A DNA stretch of 64,000 bases, taken from positions 38,106,590-38,170,589 of the forward strand of contig NC_068974.1 of the NCBI RefSeq assembly GCF_016808095.1, read 5' to 3'. This stretch comes from Vigna angularis. Taxonomy: Eukaryota > Streptophyta > Magnoliopsida > Fabales > Fabaceae. The notes under the pieces were generated by a model. The model made no database searches. It was not told the DNA's origin and was given only the letters and a program-made list of their open reading frames with translations. Both the position numbers and the translations under genes were made by a program. Below, one piece after another: positions 44,929 to 56,786 of this stretch; the first letter of the stretch is position 1, and the number at the start of each line of letters is the position of its first letter.

Positions 44929-46285
44929 AATAGGCATCTTCTCAAACTTGTAACTATTATTACAAAATTTAGACTAATGATGATGAATTCAAATACTAAG
45001 TTTGTGTCTATTTATCCATTTCAATTTTTACTTTTCCCAACAATTAGAATGGTATACAGCATCAACAAGACTGGATTATTTTTATAAATTTCACAGCATG
45101 AAAAACCAAGAACGAAGACAAGGAAGGGAGGAGCAGAGATATTAGTATTCTGTTAGGCCGAGGAGAAGCACCAATTTCTATAGAACGGGTTTGAAAGGTT
45201 TTTAAGTATTTTATAAACAATTAAAATTAATGGTCTCAATCATTCACGACATTTTGCACCTGCCCAGGCAGTTAAGATAGACTTAAAATAAAGTTTTGTT
45301 GTTCCTATTTAATTCGATGGGTTGATGTAAGGTTTCATTTATTGATTGTAAGCATAATTTTCCATTTTATAAGAGATGAGATTTCAGTTATTTGAATTGT
45401 TAATTAAACATTACAGAAGAAAGAAAACAGGGAGAAATTACTGCATCACTTCCATCACCGTTTGATTCCACCCCCTAAAATCCTTAGGGGGGCAAAACCT
45501 CACTTTTTATTCCGTTTTCATTTCTCAATTATACCCAACAAAAAAGCAGGGCAATTGCTTTTCCTGGCATCATCTTGAGATGCCAAGTTTTGAACTTGTA
45601 TGGCTGCTTAATTTCAATTTTCATCAAAAAATATAAGGTAACCATTAATTACCACAGCCAGTTGTGCCGTAAAGCCAATTAACATAATCATGGCAAGAAT
45701 GTGTTGCTGCTTGACTCACATAAATGAAAAATTGTTAATCATAAAGAATTTGATCCTCCCTCATTCGTGGTTCACAGAGACTTGTATTGATGGACCTGAT
45801 ATCGTGTCAGACTATATTTCAGATTTTCAGTTTTCAGGGATGGTTCCCAAAAATCATGAAGCACGATTAAATCAAAGAAGTACAAGTTGCCATACAGTTG
45901 TTATTTCTATTACTTGTTCTCTTTGTTTCTCTATTGCATCCGTCATTTTTGTTTTAAACTTATCTTCTTTTCCTTTCTCTTATAATGTAGTTTTTTTTTG
46001 TTATTGAACTTATAAAATGTAGAGATGATAGCTGAATGTAAATTTGATACATTAAGAATTAATTGGTTAGCGACAACTAGCTAGTTTCTTATTCAACAAC
46101 TAATAGGTAGATCAGAATGACAGATGAAGAATATATGTGAGAAAACTCTTCATGTACGAAATTTCTCATAAAGCTTTTATACTGTCCCAACAATAGATAA
46201 CAAAAACGGACAGAATTTTTCAAGGTAACAAAATATGCTACAAAAAATTGTGTCTATACATTTTCATCAGTCTCGTCTTCATGGA
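44929..46285. repeat. Q-type convergent spacer
   Basis: Copy of 29595-30932. No gene. Confidence 0.8.
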
Positions 46286-46564
46286 TTAGCACCTCATCAA
46301 GCGAGAAGTGATATCCAAGAACTCATGCTCTCCGCAAGGAATTGTGAGACCACCCATTGGGTGATCATACCCAAATTCTTCTACTGCTTGACTCAACAAG
46401 TCTTGAAATGATGGTTGGTTCAAGAATGACACAGGGATTACAAAACGCTTCATTTTCTCTCCAACATAGACTGCAAGGTGACCCTTTGCCACCTCCATAC
46501 CTTTTGAAGATGCTTCGTTTGTAGCAAATGATGCCTTTCTCATACCTGGTAAGCGGAATCCCAT
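46286..46564 (-). CDS. SAUR: SAUR family auxin-induced protein (NEASSKG subgroup)
   Basis: 92 residues, identical to 30933 but for the final C. Same VAKGHL change, same GEHEFLD tail, same promoter with GGTCCCAT (46764-46771) and CATATG (46788-46793). Here too the plus partner is a pseudogene (47328). Both copies staying open while both partners are dead suggests the minus gene alone is under selection (inference). Confidence 0.94.
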   Translation of the reverse strand: MGFRLPGMRKASFATNEASSKGMEVAKGHLAVYVGEKMKRFVIPVSFLNQPSFQDLLSQAVEEFGYDHPMGGLTIPCGEHEFLDITSRLMRC

Positions 46565-47327
46565 TCTTGTATGTGATGAGACTCGGGACAATAGTGTTAC
46601 CAAAAAAAGACTATGTAAGATCCAAGCTTTTGAGCGGCTTTGGGAAGTTTATGATATTTGTTGTGCTTAATGCTTGCAAACTTGAATATATATAGAGATG
46701 AAGAATTCTTTGAAATTGTTGTCTGCATAAATAATTGAGGGGGAAAGCTAAGAGATATGAATCATGGGACCAACAATTAGACAGGGGCATATGGTGTTGC
46801 CTTGTAGGACTTTATCAAGGATGAATGTAACATGTCATAGTGTATAGTACGGGTCCCACCTTCTCAAGAATCCACTTCAAATAAAACTGACGTTTGATCT
46901 AAACCTCTAAAATATAATGGTCTAATATCTCCTCCTATCCGTAGCCTTATAATTCAATAGTCAGAAACTACTTCCCATCTATAATGTACTTCAATATTAG
47001 GCTGCATTATCAATCTGGAGAAAACATGTCCCAAGCATGTTTACACCATTATGAAATACCAATTAATGTATGAATAAACGTTTAATATCACTTAGGGACG
47101 TCTAGGTTGTTTCATAAGGTGGTGGTGGGCTTATACATGTCTACACAACTTTATCCTTGATGGAGGCATTGAAGACAGAACCACATGATATCTCATGTGT
47201 ATACCCTCCATCTTTTAACAGTCTTTTCCTTCTAATTCAGTTACTAGGAAGTCTTTAAAACTATATATACACTATCTTTTTTGCACTCCCAAGCATCAAT
47301 ATTTTGGTCCATTCTTTCTATATCTCG
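46565..47327. promoter_or_regulatory. Bidirectional SAUR promoter, partner dead
   Basis: 763 bp. TATA near 46687 (minus), GGTCCCAT 46764-46771, CATATG 46788-46793, inverted repeat 47022-47042, plus TATA near 47263. A deletion at 47327 removes the start of the plus gene. Confidence 0.72.
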
Positions 47328-47461
47328 GAAGTGCCGAAGGGATATCTTGCACTGTATGTTGGAGAGAAACAGAAGCGGTCTGTGATTCCAATATCATATT
47401 TGAACCAACCTTCCTTCCAAGATTTATTGAGTCAAGAGTAGGAAGAGTTTTGGATATGATC
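47328..47461 (+). pseudogene. SAUR pseudogene, 5' deleted
   Basis: Sister of 32003. A deletion of about 105 bp joins the leader (TATCTCGG) to AAGTGCCGAAGGGATATC, removing the first 25 or so codons. An in-frame TAG (GAG-TAG-GAA) is shared with 32003; the TAA of 32003 is absent here (TTCCAAGAT), so that stop arose later. An extra T in GAGTTTTGG shifts the frame. It ends at the same insertion point as 32003. Confidence 0.9.
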
Positions 47462-47804
47462 AAGAAGAATATAGAAAATCTTCAGATAGAAGTATTAAAT
47501 TGTAATACAAATTCTAGAATATTGTAAAAGATTCTATTATAGAAAGAAAATAAAAATCAAGAACATTTTACATAGGTAAAAATCTAAGACATTTCACATA
47601 AGTTGTAGCTAGCATATTCTAGAAAAATATATTAGTCTATAAATAGTCATGTACTCTAGCATTTGATATAAGACAACATCTAACACAACACACGTAACTA
47701 CAAAACATATTACTTCCAACTATAAAATATATTACTTCCAACTACTACTTCCACATCCTACTATCTCCACAATTTTCTTTATCCTATCAACTTTCCTTTC
47801 ACAA
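47462..47804. mobile_element. LTR-like insertion in the pseudogene
   Basis: DNA unrelated to SAURs begins right after GGATATGATC in both pseudogene copies. It contains TCTAGAATATTGTAAAAGATTC, a TATA-like CTATAAATAG near 47638 and CAACTTTCCTTTCAC near its end, a layout like a solo LTR. The copy at 32206-32350 lacks the middle 200 bp. Termini and target duplication are not clear. Confidence 0.4.
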
Positions 47805-47966
47805 CTTCAAAATACCAACGGAAACAATAAATATATTGGAAGAGAGATTTTGTACAATAGGCGGTATAAGGGAGTCTCTTTAATTATAAAAATAAAGTTT
47901 TTGATCGGGATATGAATCAAACGAAAGATCCCTTAACTTTGAAGGGGTCCTTGAAACGAATCACAC

Positions 47967-47989
47967 TTTTACCACTAAGTTATACCCGC
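47967..47989 (-). pseudogene. trnG-UCC: Plastid trnG-UCC exon 1 (inserted copy)
   Basis: 23 bases from GCGGGTATAACTTAGTGG to AAAA, then GTGTGATTCG, the known start of the group II intron in this gene. The second exon is not present, so it cannot give a tRNA. Confidence 0.85.
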
Positions 47990-48493
47990 TACAATATCAA
48001 TTTTGTATCTTTTGTTGAACAAAGCAATCAGACAAAATAAAGAAATAGGAACATAATATTCTAATAAATCGAGTATTGACATGTTTCATTAGAGAATCTT
48101 TTAATGAAATTTGAAAAACAGAATAATTTTCATTTTTTGATTTTGCTTAACGTTACCGAAAATAGAGAAGGAGTTGGAAAAGAGAACATTTTTTTATTAT
48201 CTTATTTTAGTTTATCTAACAAGAATCTATCTGTATCTCTTATTTTTTTTAATTACAAATATATTTTTTTTCGAATCAAATAAAGAATTTTTTATAAAAT
48301 ATTCATGGGAGTAAAAGAAAAAGAGCCCAACTAGGTACTAGCCGGGCTAATTGGTGATAAAAAAAATAAAAAAAGAAACCTAAAATATATATATAATAAT
48401 AAAAAAAAACAAGTCTCTTTTTTTAAGCTCTTTTTTTTTCTTGTTTATGTGATATAACATAAACAAAGTAATTCTTCTTTTTTTTTTCAATTG

Positions 48494-48620
48494 GGAAGAG
48501 ATGGCTGAGTGGACTATAGTGTTGGATTGCTAATTCGTTGTACAAATTCTTGTACCCGTGTTGGATTGCTAATTCGTTGTACAAATTCTTGTACCGAGGG
48601 CTCAAATCTCTCTCTTTTCG
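48494..48620 (+). pseudogene. trnS-GCU: Plastid trnS-GCU (inserted, internally duplicated)
   Basis: Recognised by AGAGATGGCTGAGTGGACT, the anticodon loop TTGCTAA and the 3' part ACCGAGGG..CTCTCTTTTCG. About 127 bases where the plastid gene has 88: a 39-bp unit carrying the anticodon and variable arm (48519-48557) is repeated at 48558-48595. There is also an extra A in the acceptor stem and C-to-T changes in the T arm. Not a functional tRNA. Confidence 0.88.
48519..48595 (+). repeat. 39-bp tandem duplication inside trnS
   Basis: Two copies of GTGTTGGATTGCTAATTCG..TGTACC separated by one C. Confidence 0.95.
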
Positions 48621-48782
48621 TTGATAATTTGTTTTTTTTTTTACTTTTTTTTTACTAGTGAAAGAGGTTAAAATAGAGAAAATCCTAAAAATATTTCAAA
48701 ATTCCACACAAACAAGAAACATAGAATCCACTTTTTTTCTTATTGTATTCTTCAAAATAAATTTATGGCCTAAGCATACCTT

Positions 48783-48945
48783 TTAAATACCAATGAGATT
48801 TTAGTCCAATCACATAAAGGATTGACACAATTCACTACCCAAAACCTTAAGAGAATGGATTAATGAGTCTTTCATTTTTATATAGTTCTCTACTTTCTTA
48901 TTTCTATCCAATGTGAGACTTGGACTCACACTTTGATTTCCAACA
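48783..48945 (-). mobile_element. Possible solo LTR remnant
   Basis: Not present in the sister spacer at 32760. On the minus strand it starts TGTTGGAAATCAAAGTGTG and continues with TCTCACATTGGATAG and a TATATAA box, typical of legume copia LTR starts. The far end is unclear. Confidence 0.4.
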
Positions 48946-50923
48946 ACGACAAGAATTGCACTTTCTGTATTCTTCACAACTCACAAGGGCAAGTAGTTTA
49001 AGGTGTTATGACAAAGAATTGCATTGGTTTTAACTTGAGATTTTAATATTTTGATGGAATGATTTGATATATAAATTTTAAAAAAATATTTTAATATGTA
49101 TATATAAATTGTAACTAAAATTAATTACTAATTCAGTCTCATTTCACATAAAGACAATATTATTCTATTTAAAAAATATATAAACTTTGAATCAAAATTT
49201 TAAATATAAAACCTAAATTAAATACAAGACATTGTCACTGTATGGACATTGGGCATTACCACTACTATGACACATGATCTCGTGACATTTTTTTAAATAA
49301 AAAAAATTGAAAATACTACATATTAACACTTGATAGGACAAGAAATTAATAAAAATATAACGGAAATGATTTAATTATAAGATTAAAAAACTGAATTGCA
49401 CCAAACAAGAACTAAAGTTCGTTTTGATTTTTCTAAACAAATTATAAGACCAAAAGTGTAATTAAGTCAAACTCTTACGGAAAGCTAATGTGCATATATA
49501 AGAGTCAATGGCTGTAGTCGTTTCTTTACCATATAGCTAAAGTTACCATCAACGTACTTTATTTGGATTAATCCACAATATCTTACTTATGGAGATGAAA
49601 ATAAATTCCAATATAAATTTAAAAAAGGCATGTTCCTTGGGTAACATGTTACTATTTTTATCAATATTTTAGTAATGGCAATAAATTCAATTACTAAGTA
49701 TTCTTTTTAATCATTCACAGTTCATTTTGTCTTAGACAGTACAACATTAGAAGGTCTAACAGGAAAAAAAAAACACTTCATTGTTCTCGTGAATTACACA
49801 ACATAAGCAAAACAATATGTGAGCTGTTTTAGTGTGCCGAAGAATATAGACAATCATTCACAACAACTTTAGTTTCCTGGGCATTATATAGAGAAAATTG
49901 CAATAAACACTATTACTAAATTTCACAGTTAATAAATCAAAAACCACTCTTTTGGTTTTGTCCAATATAAACTCTAATGTTCTGAATATTAGTTCACCTT
50001 TGAAGACCAGGAAAATGGAAACCCATTGCATATCCAAAGAAGTAACAGACTAAAGTCTGAAGGATTTTGATTGAAACCTTATAGAAGTGTATATATTTGT
50101 ATTATATTATTTTAAAATATCTCATCAGCTCCTAAACCCTAAACTTCAAGTAATACTGAAAAAGATAGAGGCCAGTCAAGCTAATTAGATGTTACAGTAA
50201 CAAGGGAAATTACATGAATATCTGAGGTCAAAATTGCAGTGTCTTGTACAAAAAAAAAATGAGGAAATTACACTTAAATGAATGGATTTTAATACCGTTT
50301 CAATTATGTGTCCATCTATCACTCTGATAATCCTCAAAAATTACACTATCAATGTATTTCAATCAAATTTCTGCTATTCTGGTCCTAGAGGCAACTACAA
50401 TATGCTGAATCGCCCATGTGAAGATGGAGCTGCTGCTTGACGCAGAGGTGATCAAAATTCGTTTATCATAACTAAGTGGGGCATCATCATAAGAGTGAAT
50501 ATTTCTCATGTACGGCGCTGCTACACGATGATAAGTGCAACTGGCTGTAGCAAAATAGGAAGATATAAAAATTGCTGTCCCATTCTCAGACTCGTGTTTT
50601 TGTTTGATCAGGCCATCCTAAATCATTTTTCTTGTTCAACTATATTGATGAAATCTTGCTCAGGTCGTTCAATTTAAATAAACATATGCTTAGCCCATTT
50701 CCTATTCAATAAAGTTCTTTTCTTTAAGATATATACATATATACTATGAAAGAATAAAACTTGAAAAAGGTTACTGTTCAAAAACTTTCCCATTCAGATT
50801 AAATTTCATTTTCCAAATTCGGTCATCAAACATGGAGAGGGAAATATTCTCAAGGTAAGTAACTATGATACAAAAATGTGTCAAGTATATGTCTACTTCT
50901 AAGTCAGTTCCATTTTCATGCAG
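48946..50923. repeat. U-type spacer, distal part
   Basis: 48955-49990 aligns with 32950-34080; a relic SAUR start (MGFHFPGLQR then stop) lies on the minus strand at 49995-50026. 50300-50700 is extra DNA absent from the first copy and related to the end of the T spacer (CTGAATCGCCCATGTGAAG). No gene. Confidence 0.72.
49995..50026 (-). pseudogene. Relic SAUR N-terminus
   Basis: Copy of 34080-34111: ten SAUR-like residues then TGA. Confidence 0.6.
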
Positions 50924-51202
50924 TTAGCAGCTATCGAAGCGAGAAGTGATATCTGAAAACACATCTTCTCCACAAGGAATTGTGAGACCACCAGTTGGAT
51001 GGTCATAGCCAAATTCTTCCTCAGCTTGACTCAACAGATCTTGAAATGAAGGTTGGTTCAAGTATGACAAAGGGATCATAAACCGCTTCCTTTGATCTCC
51101 AACATAGACTGCAATGTAACCCTTTGGCACATCCACAACTTTTGAAGATGCTTGGATTGCTCGAAGACATGCCTTTCTGATACCAGGTAAACGAAAACCC
51201 AT
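50924..51202 (-). CDS. SAUR: SAUR family auxin-induced protein (RFDSC subgroup)
   Basis: 92 residues. As 34583 except C in [10 protein letters not shown] in IPLSYLNQ and S in [17 protein letters not shown] kept (51409-51416), but CATATG has become AATATG. Divergent partner: 51989. Confidence 0.94.
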   Translation of the reverse strand: MGFRLPGIRKACLRAIQASSKVVDVPKGYIAVYVGDQRKRFMIPLSYLNQPSFQDLLSQAEEEFGYDHPTGGLTIPCGEDVFSDITSRFDSC

Positions 51203-51988
51203 GTTTTATATGATGATACTTGGGAAGAGAAAGTTGAGAAAAGAGAGTTGTAAATAAGATGCTTGTTTTTGGGGCTAAAATGCTTAAAGATGTGAACGAT
51301 TTTGGATGTGCTAAATGCTTGCAGCCATGAATATATATAGAGGAAAATTTTTGAAGCATATCATCGGTTACAAGAATGATTGAGGGTGGAGGCTTTGAGT
51401 TAAGAGTTATGGGACCGACAGGATGGAAAGGGAATATGGTGTTGCCTTAGAAGTGTTTCTTAGGGATTAATGAGAGATGTTATAGTTGACAGTACACTAT
51501 CTCAAGCCAATCCATTTGAAATAGAGTAGACGTATGATTTCAAATCTCGTGAATATAATGGTCTATGATATCTCACTGTCCTTTGGCTCATAATTTGATC
51601 TATCCAGCTGTAGATCAACATTAGGTAACGTTAAGAAAACATGTTCAGAGCATGTTTGAAAAAACGTGGAATACCAATTAATCCATGAAAAGAATTAGGC
51701 CTTCACATAGCCACGTCTCATTGGGAACATGTGAAGGCTTAATGTTGCTCGTTGCTGAACAAGGTGGGGTTACATACTGCACCCTACGTTATGCTTGATA
51801 GAAGAAGTACTGCAGACAATACCACGCAATATCTCATCTTTGCGTTCTCCTTCTTTTTAAATCTATATATACACTATCCTATACCTTCAAAAAACAACAC
51901 AAGGTTTTGGAATCCTCTTCAGCATTAAAACTTGGGTTCATTCTGTGTAAATTTGAGATATATCTTCTTCCTTCAGTCAAGCTCAAAA
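51203..51988. promoter_or_regulatory. Bidirectional SAUR promoter
   Basis: 786 bp. TATA near 51332 (minus), GGTCCCAT 51409-51416, CATATG lost, inverted repeat 51637-51657 (loop TTCAGAG), plus TATA near 51864. Confidence 0.75.
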
Positions 51989-52267
51989 ATGGGTTTCCGT
52001 TTACCTACCATCCGAAGGGCACCATTCACAACAAGACAAACAACTTCAAAATCTGAAGACATACCGAAGGGCTATTTTGCAGTTTATGTTGGAGAGAAAC
52101 AAAATCGGTTTGTGATTCCCATCTCTTACTTGAACCAACCTTCATTCCAAGACTTACTGAGTCATGCAGAGGAAGAGTTTGGATATGATCATCCCATGGG
52201 AGGCCTCACAATTCCATGCAGTGAAGATGTCTTCCAACATACAATTTCTTGCTTCAAGGGACAATAG
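51989..52267 (+). CDS. SAUR: SAUR family auxin-induced protein (EKQNRF lineage)
   Basis: 92 residues. [50 protein letters not shown], ending CFKGQ: closest to 22254, with which it also shares the promoter (TTTGGAATCCTCTTCAGC leader), the DST element and the P spacer downstream. P in RAPF is private. Divergent from 50924. Confidence 0.95.
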   Translation: MGFRLPTIRRAPFTTRQTTSKSEDIPKGYFAVYVGEKQNRFVIPISYLNQPSFQDLLSHAEEEFGYDHPMGGLTIPCSEDVFQHTISCFKGQ

Positions 52268-52278
52268 ATCTCACTTTA

Positions 52279-52313
52279 GGAGACTCACATAGATTAATTA
52301 GAGACATTTTGTA
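52279..52313 (+). promoter_or_regulatory. DST-type mRNA instability element
   Basis: GGAG-N5-CATAGATTA-N8-CATTTTGTAC, identical to 22544-22579. Confidence 0.82.
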
Positions 52314-53381
52314 CAGTAGGCATCTTCTCGAATTGTAACTATTTTTACCAAATTTTGGGTAATGATGATGAATTCAAATTTTTCTATCTATTTTTCCCTT
52401 TCAATGTTTACTTCTCCCAGAAATTACAATGGTATACAGCACTAAAAAGACTCGACTATTATCATAAATTTCACAGCATAATTAGAAACCCAAGTGCTCG
52501 GCAATCAGCACAAGGCAGGGAAGGAGAAGAGATATTAGTATTTTGAAAGGGGCAAACCAGAAGAATCAATTTCTTTAGAAGCAGTTTCAGATTTTTTTAT
52601 ACATCTGGCGGATAGTTCCCCAACCAAGACAGTTATAATGGACTTCGAGTTAAGTTGTGTTGTTCCAATTCATTGGAATGGATAACATCCATTGTCATAG
52701 AAATTTCATATGACAAGGGCAATAATACCCCATTCCACGAGAAAGATACTTAATTTCTATTTTCATCCCTAAAAAGATGGTAGTATCTTAAAATCGTTCA
52801 AGGTTTGAAGACTATTCAATTAATTGAGAATTCGTGACTTCCACAACCAGTTGTAACTGTAAAACCAACTACATAATCATGCGAAGATGGTTTTGCTGCT
52901 TTATGAAAAGGGTCTTCCTCATTTGAGCATAGACTTGTATGGATGGTTTTGATCTTTTGTCAAGCCATATTATAGATTTTCAGTGACGAGGGATGGTTCA
53001 CAAAAATCTTAAAGCTAGATTAAATCAAAGCAGTACAGTTTCACAAAGACATATACTTTCAATGAGTTTTTCTCTTTATTTTCCTATGTTATATTGTAGT
53101 TATTTTGTCAATGAACTTAGCTAGAAAACGTAGACATAATAGCTGAATTTAAATCCGAGAAATTAAGAACTACTTGGAGACAACTAGCTAATTTCTTATT
53201 CGACAACTCAAAATGACAGATGAAGGAAATGCGAGAAAACTCTTCATGCAGGAAATTTATTGTAACAATTGCTGTACTGTCCAAATTTATATAATAAAAT
53301 TGGAGAGAGACTATTTTAAAGCTAAGAAACTATGCTACAAAACTTTTGTATATACAATTAAATCAGTCTGATCTTCACGGA
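52314..53381. repeat. P-type convergent spacer, shortened
   Basis: Copy of 22580-23921 lacking about 250 bp (joint near 52711, ATATGACAAGGGCAATAATA). No gene. Confidence 0.78.
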
Positions 53382-53660
53382 TTAGCACCTCATTAAGCGA
53401 GAAGTGATATCCAAGAACATATCTTCTCTGCAAGGAATCGTGAGACCACCCATTGGATGCTCATATCCAAAATCTTCCTCAATTTGACTCAACAAATCTT
53501 GAAACAAAGGTTGGCTCAAGTATGATACAGGAATCATAAACCGCTTCATTTGATCTCCAACATAGACTGCAAGGTAACCCTTTCGCACATCCACAGCTTT
53601 TGAAGATGCTTGGATTGCTGGAAGGGATGCCTTTCGGATACCAGGTAAACGAAAACCCAT
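53382..53660 (-). CDS. SAUR: SAUR family auxin-induced protein (RLMRC subgroup)
   Basis: 92 residues. As 23922 except VDVRKGYL (R for the conserved proline of VPKG), S in SYLSQPLF, I in LLSQIEEDF and M in REDMF. Four changes at otherwise fixed sites suggest relaxed constraint. Promoter has the ATTCTC variant, here ATTCTCGT. It occupies the slot of 36996 in the 16-kb block. Divergent partner: 54438. Confidence 0.93.
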   Translation of the reverse strand: MGFRLPGIRKASLPAIQASSKAVDVRKGYLAVYVGDQMKRFMIPVSYLSQPLFQDLLSQIEEDFGYEHPMGGLTIPCREDMFLDITSRLMRC

Positions 53661-54437
53661 CTTTTATATATTGATTGTTGGGAAGAGAAAGTTGGGAATA
53701 GAGAGTTGTAGATAGGATGCTAGTTTTTAAAGTTAAAATGCCTTAGGATGTGAATGACTTTTGTTGTCCTAATTGCTTGCAACCATGAATATACATATAT
53801 AGAGATAAAAAGTTTTGCAGGATATCATCTGGTACTTGAATGATTGAGGGTGGAGGGCTATGAGATAAGAGTCACGAGAATGATAGGACAGAAAGGGCAC
53901 ATGGTGTTGCCTTGGAAGTGTTTCTCAAGATTAATGGGAGATGTTATAGTTGATAGTACACCATCCCAAGCCCATTCACTTGAAATAGAGTAGACGTACG
54001 ATTTCAATTCTCAAGAATAAATGGTCTATGATATCTCACTGTCCTGTGCCTTATAATTTGATCTATCCAGCTGTGATTCAACATTAGGTAACGTGAAGAA
54101 AACATGTCCAAAGCATGTTTGACAAAACGTGGAATACCAAGTAATCCATGAACATACTTAGGCCTTCACTTAGCCACGTCTCATTGGGAACATGTGGAGG
54201 CTTATGGTGCATTCCAACAAGGTGGGGTTACACACCTGCACCCTACTTTGTGCTTGGTAGATGTACCACAGACAACACCATGTGATATCTCATCTCTATG
54301 TTTTCCTTCTTTTGGCATCTATATATACACTATCCTATACCTTCAAAAACAACACAAGCCTTCCGAATCCTCAAGCATCAAAATTCAGATTCATTCTCTT
54401 AAATTTGAGATTGTTCTTCCTCAAACAAGCTCAAAAA
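53661..54437. promoter_or_regulatory. Bidirectional SAUR promoter, GGTCCCAT lost
   Basis: 777 bp. TATA near 53792 (minus), GGTCCCAT lost, inverted repeat 54100-54120 (loop TCCAAAG), shortened GGCTTATGGTGCATTCCAAC segment near 54200, plus TATA near 54322. Confidence 0.72.
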
Positions 54438-54713
54438 ATGGGTTTCCGTTTACCAGCCATCCGACGGGCATCATCATTCACAGCAAGACAAGCATCTTCA
54501 AAATCTGAAGACATACCGAAGGGCTATTTTGCCGTTTATGTTGGAGAGAAACAAAATCGGTTTGTGATTCCCATCTCTTACTTGAACCAACCATCATTCC
54601 AAGACTTACTGAGTCAAGCTGAGGAAGAGTTTGGATACTATCATCCCATGGGAGGCCTTACAATTCCTTGCAGTGAAGATGTCTTCAAGCACACAATTTC
54701 TTGCTTCAATTAA
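54438..54713 (+). CDS. SAUR: SAUR family auxin-induced protein (EKQNRF lineage)
   Basis: 91 residues. Consensus N-terminus; GYYHPMGG has Y for D. Ends FKHTISCFN by the TAAT insertion shared with 24986 and 38101. Degenerate DST region 54735-54771. Long in-frame leader codons exist upstream, but the ATG in CTCAAAAAATGGG is the family start. Divergent from 53382. Confidence 0.94.
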   Translation: MGFRLPAIRRASSFTARQASSKSEDIPKGYFAVYVGEKQNRFVIPISYLNQPSFQDLLSQAEEEFGYYHPMGGLTIPCSEDVFKHTISCFN

Positions 54714-54771
54714 TGGACAATAGATCTCACTTTAGCAGACTGACATAACTTATTATTAGAGACATTTTGTA

Positions 54772-56546
54772 CAATAGGCAACTTCTTGAACTTGTAACCA
54801 TTATTACCAAATTTTTATTAACGATGATGAATTGAAATGCCAAGTTTCTATCTATTTATCAATTTCAATTTTTAGTTTTCCCAGCAATTAGAATGGTATA
54901 CAACACCAAAAAGACTCGATTATTTACATAAATTTTACAGCATGAGAAAACCAAGAGCTGTACATAATAGGTCAATTAGGGTGCAAAGATATTAGTATTT
55001 TTCTAGACCGAGGAGAAGCATCAATTTCTATTGAACGGGTTTGAAAGATTTTTAAATATTATATAAACACAAAAAATTAAGGGTATCAATCATTCACGAG
55101 ATTTTGCACTTGCCAAGGCAGTAATGATAGACATAAAATTAAGTTTTGTTGCTCCCATTTAATTCGATTGGATGACGTAAGGTTTCGTTTATTTATATAT
55201 TGATTCCGAGAATAATTTTCCATTTTATAAGAGCATGAGTTTTTAGTTGAAGTCGTTTCTTTTAGCTGTCATACAGATATTATTGCTATCATCAGCATGC
55301 TTTATTTTGATTGATTCATATTATTTTTCTCGATTACTGATTGCTTTATCACATGTTTCTTTTTGTTGATTGACATAGCAGCTGTAAATCAGGAACTTCT
55401 CAATACTATACTGAACCTTCAGAAATACTTTCGACAAGGATGCTAATCTGGCTCATGCAATAGTTAAAATATATATTAGACGGTTAACAGTGGAGAAGAT
55501 TATCAGAGTAATGCGAAATAAGTTTTGATTGAGTACTTGTGAGACAAAAGTTGGAAAAGAGAAGGTATTGTATATTATCAAAGGGGAATGTTTCACAATC
55601 ACAACAAATTCACTCCGTACAAAATGAACCTTTAAGAGTTTCTTTTATAGACCTACAGAAAGTGCCCACATTTACTCAACAAGTATTAAAATATTCATTA
55701 AAGAGACTTATATGTAAAGTATTTGATTGAGATTTAAGGCATGTTTATATTAGTACGCCAAAATATAATTTATTTTCTGTTCAAGAAGGAAATTGATAAA
55801 GATTGGCCGAGTTAACGAGACAATAAACATGGGAAGGCAGAAATATAAGGTCCAAATTTCTTTATTTTGTGGAAAAAATATAGAAATTTTTGTTGAAGAG
55901 TATAATGACTGATTTAAATCTAGTTTCCAATTGAATATCAATCTATGATTAGAGGCCTTTTAAAAATTACAGATAATGTATTTCAATCAAATTTATGTTT
56001 TATTCTAGCCCTAAAACCAACTAATGTGCTGAATTGCCTATGTGAAGATAGTGTTGTTACTAAACCAAGTGAGATGAAGATTTGTTTATCATAATGGGAT
56101 CTCCTCCATATGGTGCTGCTGCTACATATGAAAACAAATTGAGTATCTAAGTGTTTCTGTTTATCGATAGCTATGTTCTGATCTTCCTGCAATTAAAATG
56201 TAAACAGTATTAGAAGGAAGAGCTAATATTTGTTTGGGACAATTTTAAAAGAATATAAGTTCTGTACACACATTCGGATCATACACGAGATTTCGCTCAT
56301 GTCAACTGCTGAAACAGTTAAAATGAGTTTAATATGAAGGATTATTGTTGCCATTAATTTCAATGGATAACATCCATAGCTAAAAAAATTCATATTCATT
56401 TGACGTATGGTTTGTTTATCTATATAAAGATTGTTGTATGAAGATCACATAATCTCAATTTGGTAAGAAAAAGAGATCTCCTATTCTGATTGTTTGATCA
56501 GTTAAATAGAAATTACAGAAGGAAGAAAAAGTGGTCCAATGATTAT
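54772..56546. repeat. T-type convergent spacer
   Basis: Third copy of 25319-26720, then the joint at 56110 to the 19988-type segment. No intact gene. Confidence 0.78.
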
Positions 56547-56786
56547 ATGAATATAGATACTTTTCTATTTTCCTTCAAAGTAACAGGGAAATATCTTGCA
56601 GTGTATGTTGGCGAGAAAAATAAGCGGTTTTTAATCCCCTTATCATACTTGAACCAACTTATATTCCAAGACTTATTGAGTCAAGCCGAAGAAGAGTTTG
56701 GATATCATCATCCCATGGGTAGCCTAACAATTCCTTGCAGTGATGATGTCTTCAAACATATAACTCACTGCTTGAATGAACAATGA
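56547..56786 (+). pseudogene. N-terminally replaced SAUR, open frame
   Basis: From ATG at 56547 a 79-residue frame runs [24 protein letters not shown].. to CLNEQ. The SAUR core from about residue 14 on is intact ([34 protein letters not shown]), but the basic MGFRLP start and the PKG segment are replaced by spacer DNA. Sister copies at 20483 and 40155 are broken. It could be a still-translated divergent SAUR, but with no SAUR promoter or TATA box upstream I regard it as a non-functional fragment that stayed open by chance. S in HPMGSL replaces the second G. Confidence 0.6.

Larger units (their letters stand above)
47861..48755. other. Chloroplast DNA insertion (NUPT)
   Basis: Replaces nuclear U-spacer DNA present at 32430-32720. 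It holds the first exon and start of the intron of trnG-UCC on the minus strand, then a very AT-rich 500-bp spacer, then trnS-GCU on the plus strand: the divergent trnS-trnG order of angiosperm plastid genomes. Left joint after GTACAATAG; right joint judged from where homology with 32740 resumes. Confidence 0.85.

Noticed and set aside
48423..48605. Minus-strand frame with a repeated YKNLYNELAIQH
   Set aside because: It is the 39-bp duplication in the plastid trnS copy read in antisense.
48494..48620. A working nuclear tRNA-Ser gene
   Set aside because: Internal 39-bp duplication, altered stems and surrounding plastid DNA show an inactive insertion.
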